Counted from the stretch's first letter, positions 35,429 to 49,554 are shown. The stretch is DNA of 64,000 nucleotides from Dasyornis broadbenti (GCA_013397935.1 VZRN01002950.1:605252-669251), one strand, 5' to 3'. Notes: generated by a model not told the origin, from the sequence alone. Translations and numbers: made by a program.

Positions 35429-38244
35429 GCAGCTCACAGGAGCAGATTTTACACTGGATGCCTCAGAGATTATGGTAGGATCATCCTCCAAGCTCAGCAG
35501 GATCAAAGCACACAGAACCAACATCACCTCTATTGATTTCTATCTTGGTCTCTTTCTTGCAATGCTTCATAATCAATACTTCTCAGAAAACCTTTATGCC
35601 CCCTGAATATAGCAAAGAATGTGATTGTTGAGTCCTTTTGACATGCTCTCATTCCCATCTCACCAGACACACCCACACATCTAAAGAGGCCCCCTCAGGG
35701 AACCAGGACACAAACCTTCATTGGCACACTGCATGCTGCTTTTGCAAAATACCACTGTTTCATCAGCCAGACTCTAACAAACTCTTAAAGTCCACTGGGA
35801 TCTATCAGCAGCTTGTGATGTCTATGGGCTGAGTTCCTATTTCAGACCAAGTCTTTGTTCTCATATAAAAACTTGGGAGACTATGCGTTGCTGCCACGGG
35901 AGAAGTGCAGACTTCAGCTTACAATGTGTACATCTGAAACTGCAGGCAGGCCACCACCCCCTGCACGGAGTGAAAGAGAAGAGTGGTTTCACTGTTTTCA
36001 AATTTAAAAAGACAAATAAAAATACAATAGATATTTCCATTGATGCATTAGGAAAAAAAGCCCAACTCTTTTTACATCTCTGGATGGGTATTGGGAAAAC
36101 TCTGCTTTAGCTCACAACTTTCCTAGTCAGAAGCCTTTTTTCCCCCCTCTTTCCAAGAGCTGTACATTGCCTTGTAAAGCTTCTCTTGAGGAATGATGAG
36201 ATCCATGTTCCCCTTCAGACTTCATTAATCCTTTGTCAGGAGAAGACCAAAGACAGCCATTTTCAGGTATAGCAGGGAGCCAGCAGAAGTCTGTCTATCC
36301 TGCCTATGATATCTTTTGGAAAACATGTTGCTGTAATTAGGTAACATCTGGGTAATGAGCCGCAACATCCCCGCTTGGTCCAGTGATCTATTGAGAAGCA
36401 CTGAGGCACTAATAAGGAGGGAATAGTGAGCAGCAGAGAAAGAGAGGGTGAGGAAGTAGGAGGGGAAACGGAAGATAAACTGCTCTTCACATGTACTTTT
36501 AGCTGATGTTAATCCCATTTTCTATGCTAATTTCTTACATCTCCCCTTCTTCACCACACCTTTCCACGCTCCATCAGGAAGTCCTCACACCCTTTTGACC
36601 CTCTGATCAGTCAAGATTGTTTCAGCTAGGTTATATGTGTATTAAGAACGTAATTAAAAAGGGGGTTTACCATGGAAAACCTTTACAGAGCAGACAGAGG
36701 TCATGCTCTTCACAAGATTAGGCTCACCACAGAACACTTCATCTACCCAGCTCAGTGCTGATACAGCTTACTCTGCCCTCTGACATCTCTTAATCACCCT
36801 CTGACAGATTCCTAACAGGATTTTCACTGAGTGCCGATATGCTGCCCTTCAGTAAGGGCTCAAGAAGTGATTGGATTAACCACACTTGCACCCATGCTTT
36901 GGACAAGGCACCAAAAAGCAAGCCACAAGTGCAAGCAGCTCCCATGAATTCCAGAAGGGCTTGCTGATGGCAGTGGGTTACGGCCCAGACACAGCCAGAG
37001 CAGAAATACATTGGATAGCCACTGCACACATTGTCCTACAGATACAGGTATTTTTCCAAGGAAAAATTGGTCCATACCCAGTAGAACTAACAGAGGCTGA
37101 GGGCTTGCAGATCCACACCCTGAATTTAATTTCATTATCCACCACAAAACTCTGGATCCTCCTCCAATCCCAACAGGTACTCACCACATCTATGGACATC
37201 CTATTTCCACTCTCTGGTGTCCTAACACCTACAATCCCCTCCCACACCTCTATCCTCACCGACTTGTTTCTTATGTCTCCTGCCCTCCATAGTTTTATCC
37301 ATTTCTCCTGAAGTTAATCTGCCAGTTGCACAGTTTCCTTCTATGTAGATTATTCTCTCCTTTCTCCTCTGTAAAAGACAACAGATATTGTGGCCAGTCC
37401 AGATCTGTGAGCACATGGTCACTGTAAAAAGTGTAGGAAATACCACATTTTCTTAATTATACATAATTATACTGGATATGAGAAAGTCCAAGCCTCTGAT
37501 TTAGGACAATGGGAAGAAAGACCATCTGGAAATTGAATTCTGATTTACAAACAGGAAAGCCACAGCAAACGATTAAAAAAATAAAAGGTAAGAAAAATTA
37601 GATTATAATTTTAATGAATAGAAACAGGCATATTAAAAACCCCCAAATTGAAACAACTTTAAAAAGTATTTCCTTTAATTTGAGAATAATGACTAAGGTC
37701 AGCATGGAGCTGAAAGGATTTATTGACTCCTACACTAAGAAGAACAGGAGCTGTCTACTCATGTAGTACAGAGTACACTATAGCTGGTTCACTGTGTTCC
37801 CTACAAAGAGAGGAAAGCAGGGCTTCATATTCAAAACATAGAAAGGCCCAAGTACCTCATTAATTTTAGGTACAAGAAACAATGCAATACCTACAGAGTA
37901 TGGTCAGCTGTGCCTCCACAATGAAAAGAAAGAAAATAAAGTGAATTTAATTTCCTTGCAAAAGGAAAGAGGTTAGATAAACTGGAACATTACAACCCAC
38001 CTTCTGATACCAAATTTCATCACATGGAATTCATACCACAGTGGCTGAGCCTAACTGTGTCCTGAAATAGGACATCAATTTCAAACTCAGGCAGGAACCA
38101 GTGATTATAAAAGGACAGTAGCATGAGACCTGTGCTGTCAAAACACATCTTTGTGTCATACTTCAGCTCCAGGATTTCTATGCAACAGCTCCAGCCTGGG
38201 CTGCTGGAAGACCTCACAGTGAATTTTTCTCTTCTGGAACAATT

Positions 38245-38285
38245 CCATGGATCTGATCTAAAGCCTTCTGAAGTCAATGCAAAGG
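38245..38285. repeat. Short piece of the same old repeat type
   Basis: 'gatctaaagccttctgaagt' then 'caatgcaaaggctt' resembles the 'gatccaaagcccattgaagtcaatggaaag' wording common in sauropsid intergenic DNA. Short, therefore uncertain. Confidence 0.35.
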
Positions 38286-40664
38286 CTTATCTGTACTAGG
38301 AATTTGCAGATCAGTTTCTTCAGCAGCAGCTTAGAGCTATACAAACCTAGCTTCTTCTAATAGGTGTTGCTGCAGAGAAAGACACTGAAGTCCTGAAGAT
38401 CTGGCTGTAGAAGACCTTATTCCAGAACCAGCTGTTCTCCACCATTACCAAAGTATACAACTCCCCGTATCTATCACTAAGTGTAACTATCAGTAAGGTA
38501 GAACAAATCTGCAGACATGGTTATTCTTTAATCTTCAGCATGTTTTACTGCACCACTTCCCCACACAGGATAGGGTTCTGCCTTTAATCAGACTGGTATT
38601 GTCTTAGTATCAGAATAAAATACTTAAATTAGGCTCCCCACAAACACTAGTTCAAGGTCAGAGCCATAATAAAGAAGAGTAGATGAGTTTTCTAGAAGTC
38701 AACAGAGAATTTTGCACCTCGGGCTTTTCCTCAGATTGCTTTCTATTCCATTGATGATTGTATTTCTTGGCCCCACACATTTATCAAGAAGCATCAGAAG
38801 ACTTAGGGAGGTTCAATCAAAAGATTCACCTTAAGAAGAAGGGCAAGTTTTAAGCCTGGACAAGAACGTAGAAATAAGCAAACAACCAATAGGCAGCTTG
38901 TCCCTACAGGCTACAAACCTGAGCAAAACTAAAAATATCATTCCTCAAAAACAACACTCCCACGTGAGGACCCAGTTTTCCCCACTTGTACACTACTGTG
39001 ACCCCATTGGCTTCCTTGGAATTATTCCCAGTTCCCTGTGACCGAGAACAGCGGCAGCAGCCCCCCCAGCCTCTCCAAGGAGGTGACACAACACAGCACA
39101 GGCTACAAACAATGGCCACAGAGGAGCTCAGTGTTGACTCAGAGTCGCTCACGCTCAGAAGAGAAGGCAGCTCAAAAATAATTGAGACTGCTGTGCCTGT
39201 TCAGTGTCCCGACATACACAGGGGATAAACATGCTAAAATAATACAGTACTACCCAGCAATAATGGCATTAGACAAATCACGTATCACTCCCTGAAAAGC
39301 CTCTGGCCTTAAGGGATACTGCCTGTAAAGAGCACAGAAAATATTCTTTTGTCCTTATGAACATTACATGCACTTAAGTTCTTTGGCTTTGTATTACAAG
39401 CTCCTAAGCAACCGGAAACTGCTATGATATTCTTTGCTCCTACTGCAGGGTCAGGCCACCCGCACATTCAGGCCATGGCCAAGTTGCACAGGGTGGGGTA
39501 TGAAGGGTCTCTCCCTGAACACAAAAATCAGCAGCTGAATAGTCTATAGACCTGGCAGGACAGGTATCCACAGCAACACTATTTGTGTGTGACCCTCTAT
39601 GCTTAAAGGGTTAGAGGCTACAGTCCAAATCTTATTAGGGGAATAATTTAAAAAACCTCTCAGCCAGAATGGAAAAATACTTTTAGAAGAGAATCAGGAA
39701 TGAAGGCCGAATATAGAAAAGCCTCAGTCTTCAGAGATGGAAAGTCTCATTCTGCTAACTCAGTACAGAAACCAATGAGCAGGGTTTGGTCAGATGGACA
39801 AACAAAACCAGTTTGGGAAACACTGTGAGCTGCAGTGACCTGTGTAATGTCACAAAATGGTGGAATAGCACTGCCATATGCACAGGATCTGCTTCCTGAG
39901 ATCCAGCCAGGTCAGTGAGGCTTCCTGCACAAGCAGACTGGCTACACACATTAGAAACAAGAGTGCATGAAGGCATGTAGGTACTGTCAGCTCTACCAAC
40001 AGCAGAGGGTGCAGCAGATACAGCCTCACAGGTTTCAGAAGGACCTGATCTAAGTTTCCTGAGGGACCATTTTAACTTGCACATACAAGACTTTAACTCT
40101 TTCCTTCCATTTCACAGGGATACAAGCCCCAGCAAGCTCTAGGATATAGAGAAACACAGAAAGAAAAGCTTACTTCTTAGAGAGAGAAGCTAATGTCTCT
40201 TCTGAGAAAGAGCAGAGGTGCTCCCCTCAGGTCATATTAAAGGGAATTAAGGAAAATCTGTGGCTTTTGTGTGATTACAAGTTGTTAAATACAATGGAGA
40301 ATCCCTCATCCCAGAGCATCAACTGTAAATCCCACTAATAACAACATGAAGAAGCCTAAATAAAGGTTATTTATAAAACCTTTGTCTCTCTTCTCTGCAG
40401 TGTACTCTTCTGAAAATCTACCTCTTCAGCTGTATATGAGTGTTTCTGTGAACAGTACCTAATTCTGAGCTGGGAAAAGAAGGTACCTTCTGAACCACAG
40501 AGGCAACCAGGTGAGTGAATACAAGAGCAGGAACATCCAGACTGGAAACAGCATTGGAAACCACATAAAGAAAATCAGGGCAGCAGGTGTCCAGGTATTT
40601 AGTAACAGAGTTAAAGAAACAAATTATGCCTTCTCTAAGTGTGCTGTTCTGATTAGTGCTAGCA
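38286..40664. other. Unclassified intron DNA
   Basis: A slightly GC- and CpG-richer patch lies at 39000-39180. No exon, promoter or repeat recognised. Confidence 0.55.
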
Positions 40665-41155
40665 GTCCTTAATTCACTGCTCTAGAGATGATCAAGTCAA
40701 AGCCCCTGCTCAGGCAGGGACAGCTGGAGCACATTGCCCAAGACCATGTCCAGTTGGATTGTGGGTATCTCCACAGATGAAGAGTCCATAAGTTCTCCAG
40801 TTGTGACCCCAGCAGTGCTGAGCAGAGGAAGAGACACTTCCCTCAATTCAGTTGATCCTGCAGCCCAGGATACTGTTTCCTACCTTTGCTACAACAGTGC
40901 CTGGCTGGCTTATGGTCAGCTTGTTGTCTGCCAGGACCTTGAGGTCCTTCTGTGCAGCTCTGCCTTCCAGCTGGCTGGTCCCCTGTGTGTACTTCCTTCC
41001 CAAGTACAGGACTCTGCATTTCTGTGACAGTCCTGCCTGCTCAGTTCTCCAGCCTAAGGACCTCTGGATGGCAGCACAACAGCCTGGTGCATCAGACATT
41101 CCTCCTGGTTTTGGTCTCAAAAATACTGTGTATTGAATTTGGTCATTCAGTGACT
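40665..41155 (-). mobile_element. CR1 LINE remnant: ORF2 C-terminal part plus 3' end, with internal deletion
   Basis: On the minus strand, 41120-40848 translates to a recognisable CR1 ORF2 C-terminal stretch: a KCRVLYLGR-like block, then QKDLKVLADNKLTISQ, then a VAKVGNSILGC-like block. The sequence then jumps at about 40790-40796 from the 'gtgaggtcacacctggag' equivalent straight to the last ORF2 codons (LDMVLGNVLQ) and the 3' tail with 'ctgagcaggggctttgacttga'. About 0.35-0.45 kb found in complete CR1 copies is missing at this junction. The copy is truncated at its 5' end as well and is dead. Confidence 0.93.
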
Positions 41156-43210
41156 TTCTTCTGTTCAGTCTCTGTAGGTACTAATGAGCAAAGAACACTG
41201 TCAGAGTGTTTTAAGGATATTTAATGGAACAGCAATGCTTCTTTGCAGCAGTTTTAAAGAATATTATCTAAATTTCTTTAAGTAATTCATGTTTTCTACA
41301 CATTTTATCCTAAAAGACAAACCTTCCCTTAACATTTTCTAGTTAGTACAAGACAACCCAAGAAAACGAAACCAAAAGATGAACAACAAAAAGGGAGTGA
41401 GATAAACATAAAGACAGATGCGAATGAGCTGGTTGTTTTTCTTCAGCCATACCACAATTCATTCCCAGAAGTCCTATAAGCAAAGACCTCAGTGGAAGTG
41501 GTAACTTAAGGATAACTTCACGTTCCTTCTCTGACTACAGACATTGCCATGGATGGGCCACTGCTATGGTAAATTCATGCTTTTATTGTCTGGATGTGTG
41601 AAACAACAGTTCTTCCCACCCCAACCTCCCTACTGGTTCCTTCAGCTTATGTGCTGCAAAGAAACCCATCCACACAAATTGCCCTCTAATTCTTCCCACA
41701 CAGCAGGGAAGAGCCACTGTGGAAGAAGAGCAACAATCCACATAACCCAATCTGAGACTTCCTCCTCCGGGGACCTGTCTTTAAGGTCTGGTTGGACTCA
41801 TTCTGATTCCAAGTGGGGATCCCAGCACAACACAGCGTGTTTGCCAGAGCTCAGGAATGTCAGGTGAACAACGAAGTTCTTTCCTGGGAAGTGGAAAGAG
41901 CTCTGTATAGTGTCTGCCTAGAAGCACCTCACATTCTGTCATAACTGGTCAAAACAAACTCTTTTAAAATCTTTTTATCCTTTATTTTTAAATGAATCAG
42001 CACATCTGGACAATAAATAATGATTTTTCATGATTTAATGAATTTAATTTCACTTCAGTTTTTAAGCCAAATAGAAGCTGATGCAAATTGCCTATAAAGA
42101 ATATATGTCCATCTACAGTGAGTAGAAAATGACAGTCATCAATGTATAATGTAGCAAAAAATTTCAAGAAAAGATGCAAGTAAATGCACATTAACTACAT
42201 TATGACTTCAATGAATGGGCAGTGGAAAAGAATGTCTTCCTAACCACAGAAATGAAATGTTAAATTTATTTTGCAGATCATCATAACTGGACGGCCACCA
42301 ACTTGAAAATGAACCTTTCCTTGGGAAAATATCTCAAATGTACAAATGACAAATACGGATGGAATCAATAAATGAAATAAAGATTTTGCCCTTGCTGATT
42401 CAAACCATAATAAAAATCCACAATTTAAATTGCCTTGATTTAAATATAAATTACATAAATTCATCAAATCTGTTTTTCAGATAATAATTCTCCTCACAGC
42501 TATGAGGTAAGCCCCATGTCAGAGCTTCACAAAAGCCCTACCTCCTCAGCACAGTCCTCACCACTTCTGCACTCAACTAACTGATGTCTAGAGCCTTGCT
42601 CTGTGGTTTGAGATTCGCTTTTCCTAATCTGCTGTTGAATGTGGGAACTCTTCAAGATGGGGGAACATAAGGAATTATGTCAGTACTTGAGGTGGGTTCC
42701 AGCTTTAAGAAGAAGCCAGAGAACTGTACAAGGTGGTGGAGCTACTGAAGCAAACAAGGTAGAACCCATGCTAACCAAGACACAAAATGATAGTCATGTT
42801 TACATATAGGGAGGAATTTGCCCTCTCTCTCCTGCTCACATATAAGAGACAAAGCATGAGGTAATACCCAAGCTGCTTTTGGAAAAGATGAGCTTTATGA
42901 CACAAATAAGAACAGGACGTAGCAGAAAATAGTTTTCTCCAGCTCCATGAACATATTTCAAGACTATGGAGAAAACTATTTTTAAAAAGAAAATACATAA
43001 CATAACACAGAATTATGAGAATGAGAGCCCCATGGAATTGTTATTGCTGTTTATATTGGAAGGCTCAACTCAAGACTGGGACTCTACTGTAATAAACATA
43101 AAGCATACAACACATAATAGGTGCTAGGCCCTGCCTTGGGGTAGATGGTTATGATCCAAACACATAAAGCAGTCATAGAGTATACCTAATTACATGCTTT
43201 TTCTCTGTTT
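41156..43210. other. Unclassified intron DNA
   Basis: AT-rich, especially 41900-42480. No gene, RNA or repeat family recognised. Confidence 0.55.
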
Positions 43211-43302
43211 GAAGATAAAGACTTTAGGCATTAAGAAACTGGGCAACTTGCTCAAGGTCACACGGAAACCCTCTGGCAGGGCTGGAAACCGAGCACATGC
43301 CA
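43211..43302 (-). mobile_element. MIR SINE fragment
   Basis: The plus strand shows the reverse-complement core: 'ggcattaagaaactgggcaa', then 'cttgctcaaggtcacacgga', then 'ctctggcagggctggaaacc', then 'gagcacatgcca'. The 'ttgcccaaggtcacac' core is nearly intact. Confidence 0.82.
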
Positions 43303-46300
43303 CAGTCACATTTTAAGTTGGTGGGAGAAGGCTACAAAAAAGCTACAAAAGCACTATGAACGCATTTCAAATGCAAACGATATGCTAGAACTGCTAGAAC
43401 ATAAAAAACTGGCCACTAGACCATCATTTTTATAGAATTCCAGACAAACATCATACCTACCCTCTGCTACAGCTGTATAAAAGGATAATAATTCCATTTG
43501 TGCCACTAGGTCTGCTCCTGACATACAGCAGAAAATCTGAGAGCAAAAATGGGGTGCTTTCTATGTTATATGTGAATATACAAACTTGTGAATTTCAAAT
43601 TTATGATCCATTTAATGAAAACAGCAATAGCAAAATTGCAACACTGTATTTTAGATAGGAGAAAGGATGCTGATTTCTGGAAGCAATCAAAGAACAGAAA
43701 AAAACATGCAGGGAAATCTTTCTCCTCTCAGCAAGCATTTTACTCACTCTGCTGTAAGAAAAGGATGGGTCTGTAGCAAAATGATAGGCAGCATTGACAG
43801 ACCAAGCTGTTCAAATGGAAAGGGTTAAGCTGGTTGTGTTAGGGAGGGATGTTACAAACGTCAGTGCTGGTATCATGATCTTCCCAGTAGAAGCAGTAGC
43901 AGCAGAATGGCTGCCACGGCTCAGTTTCTGTTCCTTGGAGTGGTGCAGGCTCTGCTCGGCAGCAGGGCCAAGGCAGGTTCATTGTGCTGTGTGCTGGGAC
44001 AAGGAGGGCTGACGGGGCTGGGAAGTGCCGCTCTGCAGAGCAGCAGGAGCACCGACTGGCACATGCAGGGACGCACAGTACAATAATCTCCATCTGCATG
44101 ATACAGCTTTGAATCCCTTCCTTTACAGCTCAATAGGTGCATCTGCTGCCCCTCTGCTAATCCTCAACATTGTTTAAAATGCAGATCAGTGGAGATCACG
44201 CTTTTTCTTTCCCATTACAGACCATACCCTAATAAAAGAGCTTTAATCACCCAGACAATATTCTATCTCTTGCAGGGTTTGCTGCTTCATTCTTTCCTCT
44301 TGCCTTTGTTTGGAAGCCAGATCTTTGTCAGGCACTAGCAGCAACAGCAGAATATAATTTTGCAATGCAACGTTTGAAGCCAGTTGAAGTGACTATAACC
44401 TTTCCCAAAACTGTGGCAATGTAATTAGAAGACTGTGACTGCAAAATATAAACAGCAGGGAACTCAGGTCATAGGAACCTCCTGAGAAAATGCATCCTAA
44501 ACCCCTGGATATGTTGCATGATTTTAAATGTAAAAAGCAGCATCAGCAGACTTCCTTACTTGTCTTTGTCTCCCTAGCACTAATGCACCATGACATTTTT
44601 TTAGATGTCAGAGCAAGAAAGCACAAGAGCTACAGAGGAAAGCTATGATTGGTTACATGACTGTAGGCTGAGAAAAATGATTTAATTTATTTCACAGAAA
44701 GAGCATATTCATGAACATACATATGTGTAAATGCTAACCTGAAATAACTAGTTCTTTCCAGGCAATTCTACTGCCAAATGAATGACCCTGTAAGCTGGAA
44801 GGCTGTTCTTGCTGTGACGAGAAGGAGATCATGCAAGTCATCATTGTAAAAATAAGACCATAAGAACCACTGTAGCTGAGCACTGGTCCAGCTCTGAATC
44901 TTCTAACGAGAAGTGACATCCCAGAGTCCTCCTTAAAATGGCTATTGGCCATCAGTGCATTTCACAGGGAAGGAACAGCCTGGAATTCTCCTCATTTATG
45001 TTTGTCAAACTGATTTTTTTCTCTGGCAACCTTAGATCCCACAAATAACTGTATGCCATAATACTCTAAATCTTGTCTCTCCCTGTATCTATAAACCACA
45101 GAAAGAAAGATAAGCAAACCAATTATTTTACTGATCAGGGTATGTCTGTCTTTCACAAATGTACAACATATGGTGGAGAGGAGAGCAAAGGAATCTTTCC
45201 TGTGTTCTTACCTTCTAAGAAATGTGTTCATGGCATCGTGATAAAACATAGCACAGCACTTCCCCTACCACAGGGAGAAAGATAGATACTGAAAGATTAA
45301 AAAACACACATGGGATGTGACTAAGAGGGATGCACTCCTTGCCATTAATACTTCTTGAGACACCAGATCCCCAAGAGACAAACTGAGAATAATTCACTGC
45401 ATGCAAGAGTTCAAGATGCTACCTGGACTTTGTCAAGCCCCAGACTTTCCCTTGCTGAAACAGCAGATGCTCTGCAGGGACTCTCTGCTGTAGCAGATCC
45501 AACTGGGCATCACAGAGGGTCTTGAAATGCACGATCCTATGGGCAGACACAGCCCAAAACCATTCTTGCCATTCCTTACCATAAATACATATACTCTGCC
45601 CATTTCTCAAGCCCAGGCAGATGCTGTGCTAACTACTGACTTCCTAGACAGCAGGAAACCCCGCCTGACTTACACATCTGTACATTACTTGTTGGAAGCA
45701 GCAGTGTTATCCTTCAGAGCCTCTTTCATTTGAACTCACGGGAGTGCCCAACAGTAGCTCTGTGTCTGCTGCATTTGCTGATCAAGGACAGTCCAGTACG
45801 TGGTCCTCTTCTGCCAGTTGCCATCATAGCAATTAAAGGAGGGAAAAGACTCTGGAACGAGTCATTCCATCGGTGCACAAATGCATTTATTATTTAACAC
45901 ATTATGGAGACACAATGTGATTTTCAATTAGCTGTCCAACGATATGATTGAACACAAAATATTTTAATTATGTATCTCATGGACATGCTTCGAAGATTCC
46001 GTTTCAATCTCAAAATAATTAGCTGCATGCAGAGGCAACTTAGAGAGCTCCAGAAGGCCTGTGGTTACATTCTTTAAGAAACAGAAGAGTTCTATGAGTT
46101 TCCTGAAGTGCAAAGGCCTCTTGGTTGCAAGATAACTGCACCTAAGGTATCTGTCCAGAATCACAGGTGCCTGTGTGTGCATCTAGGGTTGTGTTCCTAA
46201 GGAAATATGGAAAGTGGCCAATGTCTGCCAGATGTGTACTTCATCCTTGAGAAGCAGCCCTCTGGGAGCATTAGGTCTTGCAAGGAGTCTTTGATGAAGC

Positions 46301-47894
46301 ATCCTGGGATGCACACTCACAGCTTCACATGGACTACCCAAACCAAATCCAGGAAAGAAGAACTGGAGTGGAATAAAGCAAAAGGTGAGGAAGGGCTGGA
46401 GACAACCAATGAAGCTGAGTCACATTCACTTCTCCTCTCACCAAACAGCACCACTGACCCACAGTAGCAGTGTTTCATTTGGTATTTGTATAAGGAGTAG
46501 TAAATTACTACCGCTTGGTGAAAAAGGCAAGGAAGATGCTATGAAACAAGTTTTCTCCAATTAACAAAGCCTCCCAAGACTATTTACACACTGTCCCCTC
46601 CTAATGAGGGCACCCAAAGTCATAATCCAGTTCTCATCTATAATTAATGTCTGTAATTACTGGTGTACAACACTATGCCTTAACTAAGGCCACTACTCAC
46701 AACATCAAACATTTATATCTGCACTTTTGTGCATTTTAGATGCAAAGAATGCAAGTTTCACAGCAAAAAAATATTTCCCCTCCCCCGTATAGAAATACCA
46801 CATTTCCATTTCAACCACTGGTTTAAGTGTCTAAGTACTCCTAAGAGAGCCTAAAGAGAAGGTTAAATTTTGGCACCGTTCACAAACATACGTGAATAGA
46901 ATTGGTTTTCTTGCTACAAATAGCAATGACTTGAAGGACCCCACCTGCCAATGATCTCTGCCAAGGTGATCAGGTGACATATACTGCAACATGTGTAGAA
47001 TTTCTTTCCTTAAACATCTATTCTGGAGTTGCTGAAAATAGTGCCAAAAGGAATTAAAAACATTAATTGAAAGGGTAAAAATGGCAAACGTAAATGTTGC
47101 CAGGGGATACTTATTGTTCCCACAATAAGAATGCCATATGACATCTCTCCCAAGACACAGTCAACTTGAGCACTAACTCTCCAATAACTCAATTATCTGT
47201 GTCAATGTCAAGACAGGGCTCTGCCCCTTCACATCCATTGTCATATATATTTATCTCCTACATCACAGCAGTCCTGCTGGCCTTAAAAAAGAGATTCCTT
47301 GGTGGAAATGAGGCCTGACAGGAAAACAAAGAACAGATTTTCAATGCATAGAGGCATCTTTTGTAATTAACGGGCTTTGGTGTTTTTCCTGTAGGTATTT
47401 GTAAGAGGTTAATTTGTTTGTTTGTGAAGTGAAGCTTCTAAGCTTCAGGGAATCATTTAAAAATGGTTACTTCTTCAAATTTAAAGAGATTTTTCCACCA
47501 CTGAGTTCTCTGTAAATTATCACTTAGGGGCTGGAAGGAGGTAGCACACACCTTCAGAACATGCAAAATGGTGATGGGTACCACACCGGCAGAAAACTAA
47601 AATTTCTCCATGCACCCCTGTTGTCTCACAGCAGGATTAGCTGGGTGATCCTCAGCACCAGTGAAAATGTCAGTGAATTTTACTGACATCAGGTGCCTGT
47701 TTACATGAAGGATGGGTAGTTCAGTATATGAGACAGTTAATAAAGCAGAGAAAAAATAATTTAGCAACACTAATCTCTGGACAAAGTCATGTGTTGTAGT
47801 TCTACATACAATTTAAACTCACAAAAACTGTCCTGTGGGGACCCTCATTCAAGTGCATCCGTCAACACAGACCTAACTACCCCAAAGCCTTTTT
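43303..47894. other. Unclassified intron DNA
   Basis: Includes a GC-richer patch at 43900-44080 and an AT-rich part near 46640-46660 with TAATTA/TAATTAC words. Nothing supported as a gene. Confidence 0.55.
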
Positions 47895-48015
47895 GAATCT
47901 GGACCTCAGTCTTCTTATGTGTTTGATTTTTCCACTGGTAATATAAATCTGCCACACAGAAATACTAAGGATTAATGTACTGGGGTTGGTAAAATGTCAG
48001 AAGTACTTCTAAGGT
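47895..48015 (+). mobile_element. MIR-like SINE fragment
   Basis: 'tctggacctcagtcttctta' is followed by 'ctgccacacagaaatactaa', 'ggattaatgtac' and 'gtaaaatgtcagaagtactt'. This is similar in order to the MIR 3' half (cctcagtttcctcat, then cctcacagggt, then ggattaaatga, then gtaaagcgcttagaa). Confidence 0.5.
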
Positions 48016-49280
48016 GTTTCTGTAAAGGCTTCATTTCTTTCTCCTTAGAACTGAGCAGGAAAGATAATTTGCTGACCTCGCTATTTCTAAGTCTCATACA
48101 GCAGCAGATGTGGAGAGCCCATCAATTCTCACTGACGGCTCCACACTTGTAACATGTCCACCCCAAGTTCATAATTCAATCTTGATGTAACACATCCCTC
48201 AGAATGTATTATGCCCTTTAATACTAGAGTGGGTCCGCAAATGGAGTAAGCATATGTGTCCCTTTCTGCAAAAATTTATACCTTCACTTAAGCAAGTTAC
48301 TCTCCTTTCAAACACAGGTTCATGCAGACTGCACACAGCTAAGTCTGGTCTCATCCTACATGTGCCATTTTTAATTGCTTAAATTGATGGATTGTCTACT
48401 TCAGTGATTTCTTTTCAAAGCTTCCTCTTAAAAAGAAATGTGTATTTCATAAAACAGCATTTAGTCTGTGGTGGCCAGCATCTCTGAGCACATGCAGAAA
48501 CATTCCTTTGTCCTTCAGACACAGCTCTGAGATCCCCAGTTACATAAACCACAACCATGTTGTACAAGTTATTATGACAGCAAATGTTCTTGTCATTTGT
48601 CCTTTACCATTTATTCCTATTGTCTGCATCAGAAGTCCTTCTCCATCACACTACGAAATCAGTAAACAATTCCTTTCCAAACAGCACACTAGAATTTATA
48701 GCTATGTATTGAAGGATGTATCAGCCTTTGAAACCCATGCATTTATGCTGGTGACACTAAGAGCAGTAAAACAAATTAACTCAAGTCAATAAACAAAATA
48801 GATGCAACTGAAAAAATAAATAATCTGATCTTGGTTAAAAGCATGTGAACAAGGAGAAGACTAATTGAGATTAGTGGATCTACTTACGGGTTAAATCAGT
48901 ACTAACAAGGGAAGACTACAATCATCCTTTGTAAACAATTGAGAACACAGACTACCATCACACTGCCTGACAAGTTGATAACTCATCTCCTGAGTGGAAG
49001 GAAACTATGCCAAAGATTTTAACCAGCTGAGAAAGCCAAGGGCCTAAAAAATGCATATAGTCCATTCACTTACAGAATGGGAAATCCACTTTTAGACCTA
49101 TGCTGCCTATTGCTCAGTCTGCAGATTAATTTTAAGCTTATTTTGAATTTTAAAAAATCCCAAGGAAGTACATTTCAGTCTACAGAGCAGAAAAGCATCA
49201 CCAATTAATAACTGGGATCCCTTTACTGGAGACAGTCAAGCTCTAAGCCTCCTGTGAAGGATATGGAGTGCATGCACACA
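48016..49280. other. Unclassified intron DNA
   Basis: Ordinary intron-like DNA before the octamer array. A 94-codon open frame at 48508-48792 has no recognised domain. Nothing else seen. Confidence 0.55.
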
Positions 49281-49360
49281 CACAAGATTATGCAAATCAA
49301 AAACCCATCACATTATGCAAACAAAAATTACTCTACTACACACAAGCTCATGTAAATCTT
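49281..49360 (+). promoter_or_regulatory. Degenerate array of octamer (POU) sites
   Basis: A perfect octamer ATGCAAAT (49290-49297) is followed by ATGCAAAC (49315-49322) and ATGTAAAT (49350-49357). The outer two sit in a 20-bp block repeated at a period of 60 with three mismatches (cacacaagattatgcaaatc against cacacaagctcatgtaaatc). Binding is not shown. Confidence 0.35.
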
Positions 49361-49554
49361 TATGACAGTCACACATCACACGAAACCAAACTTTCACCTA
49401 ATTAAAAAAAAATATTTCAGCATTTTTGAGCTGTTGAAGGAGATCCTAGGGCTACACACACATCTCATCTCAACCAACTTGCAAACAGAGCTCTAAATGC
49501 TGTTTACTACAGTGTGATTTTCACCAGAGCTGAAATCAAACAGGAGGCAGTAAG

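Larger units (their letters stand above)
34576..38244. other. Unclassified intron DNA
   Basis: Holds the TAATTA cluster, the hairpin at 35218 and the TA/CA microsatellite. An open frame of 141 residues at 36886-37311 (plus), with overlapping frames on the other strand, matches no family I know. Confidence 0.55.

Noticed and set aside
36886..37311. 141-residue open frame, plus strand, the longest in the window
   Set aside because: No recognised motif, low-complexity tail, overlapped by frames on the other strand, and antisense to BRSK2.
39000..39180. GC-richer patch as an alternative BRSK2 first exon
   Set aside because: CpG density is low for a promoter, and no frame continues in phase into the exon at 28777.
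43440..43500. MIR-like 'tgtataaaaggataataatt' word
   Set aside because: Too short, and opposite in orientation to the clear MIR copy just upstream.
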